From assembly GCA_946482165.1 (NCBI GenBank), contig CAMLQS010000208.1:1-8798 (forward strand): a stretch of DNA of 8,798 nt. The letters run 5' to 3'. Positions 7,673 through 8,798 of this stretch are shown here, in pieces; position 1 is the stretch's first letter; each line of letters begins with the position of its first letter. A program made the position numbers and the translations under genes. Below the pieces are notes generated by a model, which saw nothing but the letters and a program-made list of their open reading frames with translations, did no database searches and was not told where the DNA came from. This DNA is from an uncultured Verrucomicrobiota bacterium. Its GTDB lineage: Bacteria; Verrucomicrobiota; Verrucomicrobiae; Opitutales; Opitutaceae.

Positions 7673-7691
7673 CAGTCGCTTCGCCACGCCT

Positions 7692-8606
7692 ATGCGATCC
7701 CCCAAGAATCCGCTCAATCAGCCGGTCACCCGCGACACCACTCCCCATTCGTCGCAAGAGATGCTGCGTCGGCTCGCGACCGCGGCCTTTTGGCTCTCGC
7801 TCGTGCTCGCGCCGGTGCTGGCGTTGCTCGCGTTGGCTGGTCGCGACGAAAGTTTGATGACCGGCGCCTGGATCTCGGCGGCCCTTTTCGTCGTGCTCCT
7901 CCTCAGTCGTCCATGGTGGAAAAATCCCGCGCCCGTCGCGGCGAACATCGAGCCGGTTCCCACGTCCGGTCCCTCACCGGCGCCCGGCGCGCCCGACGTC
8001 GGTTCCGCGCGTCCCCGGGTGCTGTTGCTCGACGCCTCCCTCACCGGCCCTGGCGGCAACTCCTCCGCGTTGCTGGGTCTCCTCGCCACGCATCTCGATC
8101 CGCTGGCGCAGGTCGAGCGGGTCGCGCTCTCCGGTCCCGCGGGAACAAACTTCGCCGCGCTCGAACCCTCGCTGCGCGCCGCGGATGCGTTCGTGTTCGC
8201 CACCGGCACGCACTGGGACTCGTGGAGCTCGGCCCTTCAAAAATTCCTCGAAGACGCGACGCCGGCCGAAGCCTCGTCGCTCTGGCTCGGGAAGCCGGCC
8301 GCCGTGCTCGTCACCGAACACTCCGTCGGCGGGAAAGCCGTGCTCTCTCGCCTCCAAGGCGTGCTCGTCACGCTGGGCTGCGCGATACCGCCCCTCTCGG
8401 GGCTGGTCCTCGCGCAGTCCGCGCAGCTGGCGCGCCGCCATTGCCCGGACCCTGGCGCCTGCGAGGATTACTGGTCCCCGGAGGATCTCGTCGTCGTCGC
8501 CCACAACCTGCTCGCGAGCATCCGCCGGCCTTCTCCCGAGTGGCGCGCCTGGCCGGTTGATCGCAGCGGCTACCGCAAGCGCTGGCTGGAGGAGGACGCG
8601 TCCTGA
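7692..8606 (+). CDS. Membrane-anchored flavodoxin-like / NADPH-dependent FMN reductase-like protein
   Basis: A 304-residue protein with two N-terminal membrane helices (about 29-49 and 54-72), a Pro/Ala-rich linker (about 78-107) and a flavodoxin-like domain (about 108-275). The domain reads as an NADPH-dependent FMN reductase/NAD(P)H-quinone reductase fold: beta1 RVLLLDASLTGPGGNSSALL with a phosphate-binding-type loop, DAFVFATGTHWDSWSSALQKFLE in the place of the usual 'P.Y..s.P..lK..iD' flavin loop, KPAAVLVTEHSVGGKAVLSRLQGVLVTLGC, and a C-terminal helix. The anchor is unusual, since such reductases are normally soluble; the short hairpin of two helices would leave the flavin domain in the cytoplasm. 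The ATG at 7692 was chosen as the longest start. An ATG at 7761 (residue 24), just before the first helix, is a fair alternative. Flavin binding and substrate are inferred, as the loop sequences are divergent. Confidence 0.78.
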   Translation: MRSPKNPLNQPVTRDTTPHSSQEMLRRLATAAFWLSLVLAPVLALLALAGRDESLMTGAWISAALFVVLLLSRPWWKNPAPVAANIEPVPTSGPSPAPGAPDVGSARPRVLLLDASLTGPGGNSSALLGLLATHLDPLAQVERVALSGPAGTNFAALEPSLRAADAFVFATGTHWDSWSSALQKFLEDATPAEASSLWLGKPAAVLVTEHSVGGKAVLSRLQGVLVTLGCAIPPLSGLVLAQSAQLARRHCPDPGACEDYWSPEDLVVVAHNLLASIRRPSPEWRAWPVDRSGYRKRWLEEDAS

Positions 8607-8717
8607 CGGTCCGCCGATGTCGGCTGATTCGAACGCATCCGCAAAAGGCTCGACCTCCCTGCCCCGCCGCCCCGAAAGTTTTCCCGTTTTCGACGCATCC
8701 AACAGATCGTCGCATAC

Positions 8718-8793
8718 GGGCCTATAGCTCAATGGTCAGAGCAGGGGACTCATAATCCCTTGGTTCTGGGTTCGAATCCCAGTGGGCCCACCA
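8718..8793 (+). tRNA. tRNA with CAT anticodon, probably tRNA-Ile2 (lysidine-modified); tRNA-Met is the alternative
   Basis: A complete cloverleaf folds by eye: acceptor GGGCCTA (8718-8724) with TGGGCCC (8783-8789), one T-G wobble; D stem GCTC/GAGC; anticodon stem GGGGA (8744-8748) with TCCCT (8756-8760); loop CTCATAA with anticodon CAT at 8751-8753; variable TGGTT; T arm CTGGG-TTCGAAT-CCCAG. The discriminator is A8790, and CCA (8791-8793) is genome-encoded. The fully paired first base pair (G1-C72) and the anticodon stem exclude initiator tRNA-fMet. The anticodon arm closely resembles E. coli tRNA-Ile2, with G27-U43 and C4-G69/C5-G68 pairs that I recall as TilS identity features. The C34 would then be converted to lysidine and read AUA codons. 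Automatic annotation may call it tRNA-Met. Confidence 0.96.
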
Positions 8794-8798
8794 CTCTC

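Noticed and set aside
8613..8624. Short palindrome GCCGA-TG-TCGGC after the flavodoxin-like gene as a terminator
   Set aside because: At most a 4-bp usable stem with no T-run, of a kind expected by chance in GC-rich sequence.
7974..8732. 252-residue minus-strand frame over the flavodoxin-like gene
   Set aside because: Arg/Gly-rich shadow that also runs into the tRNA gene.

Overview
The window is a GC-rich chromosomal segment with six protein genes and one tRNA gene. It looks like a verrucomicrobium, most likely of the Opitutales type. The clues are a secreted pectate-lyase-like protein with an N-terminal sandwich domain, an 'YYWRVD' Ig-like module and a 'DSDNDGLPDWWE ... DPDGDG' calcium-repeat tail, a GH95 enzyme next to it, and translation starts that mostly lack Shine-Dalgarno sequences. 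This assignment rests on recalled family patterns; there was no database search.

Layout: (1) 1-2285 (+), a GH95 alpha-L-fucosidase/alpha-L-galactosidase whose extreme N-terminus lies left of the window. (2) 2333-4939 (+), a secreted 868-residue PL1-like pectate lyase, 47 bp downstream and probably co-transcribed. Together these look like part of a plant cell-wall (pectin/hemicellulose) degradation locus. (3) 5062-5682 (+), a CPBP/CAAX-type intramembrane protease. (4) A convergent spacer (5683-5797) holding two overlapping hairpins. (5) 7078-5798 (-), a conserved-looking 426-residue protein of unknown function: a beta-rich N-terminal domain, a very charged middle and a helical C-terminal domain. 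(6) A divergent 105-bp spacer with two palindromes. (7) 7184-7672 (+), a GNAT acetyltransferase, followed after 19 bp by (8) 7692-8606 (+), a membrane-anchored flavodoxin-like/NADPH-dependent FMN reductase-like protein; these two probably form an operon. (9) 8718-8793 (+), a complete tRNA with a CAT anticodon and encoded CCA, best read as lysidine-type tRNA-Ile2.

How the genes work together: only the first two have an obvious shared role. The lyase would cut the polygalacturonan-type backbone outside the cytoplasm, and the GH95 enzyme would remove L-fucose or L-galactose caps from side chains. The GH95 protein carries Thr at the position that, as I recall, separates L-galactosidases from L-fucosidases. 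This fits an L-galactose-containing substrate such as rhamnogalacturonan II or certain xyloglucans. The right half is ordinary housekeeping/accessory sequence with no clear common pathway. I saw no CRISPR array, insertion sequence, integrase or phage gene. The least explained item is the 426-residue minus-strand protein with its palindrome-bearing divergent promoter region.
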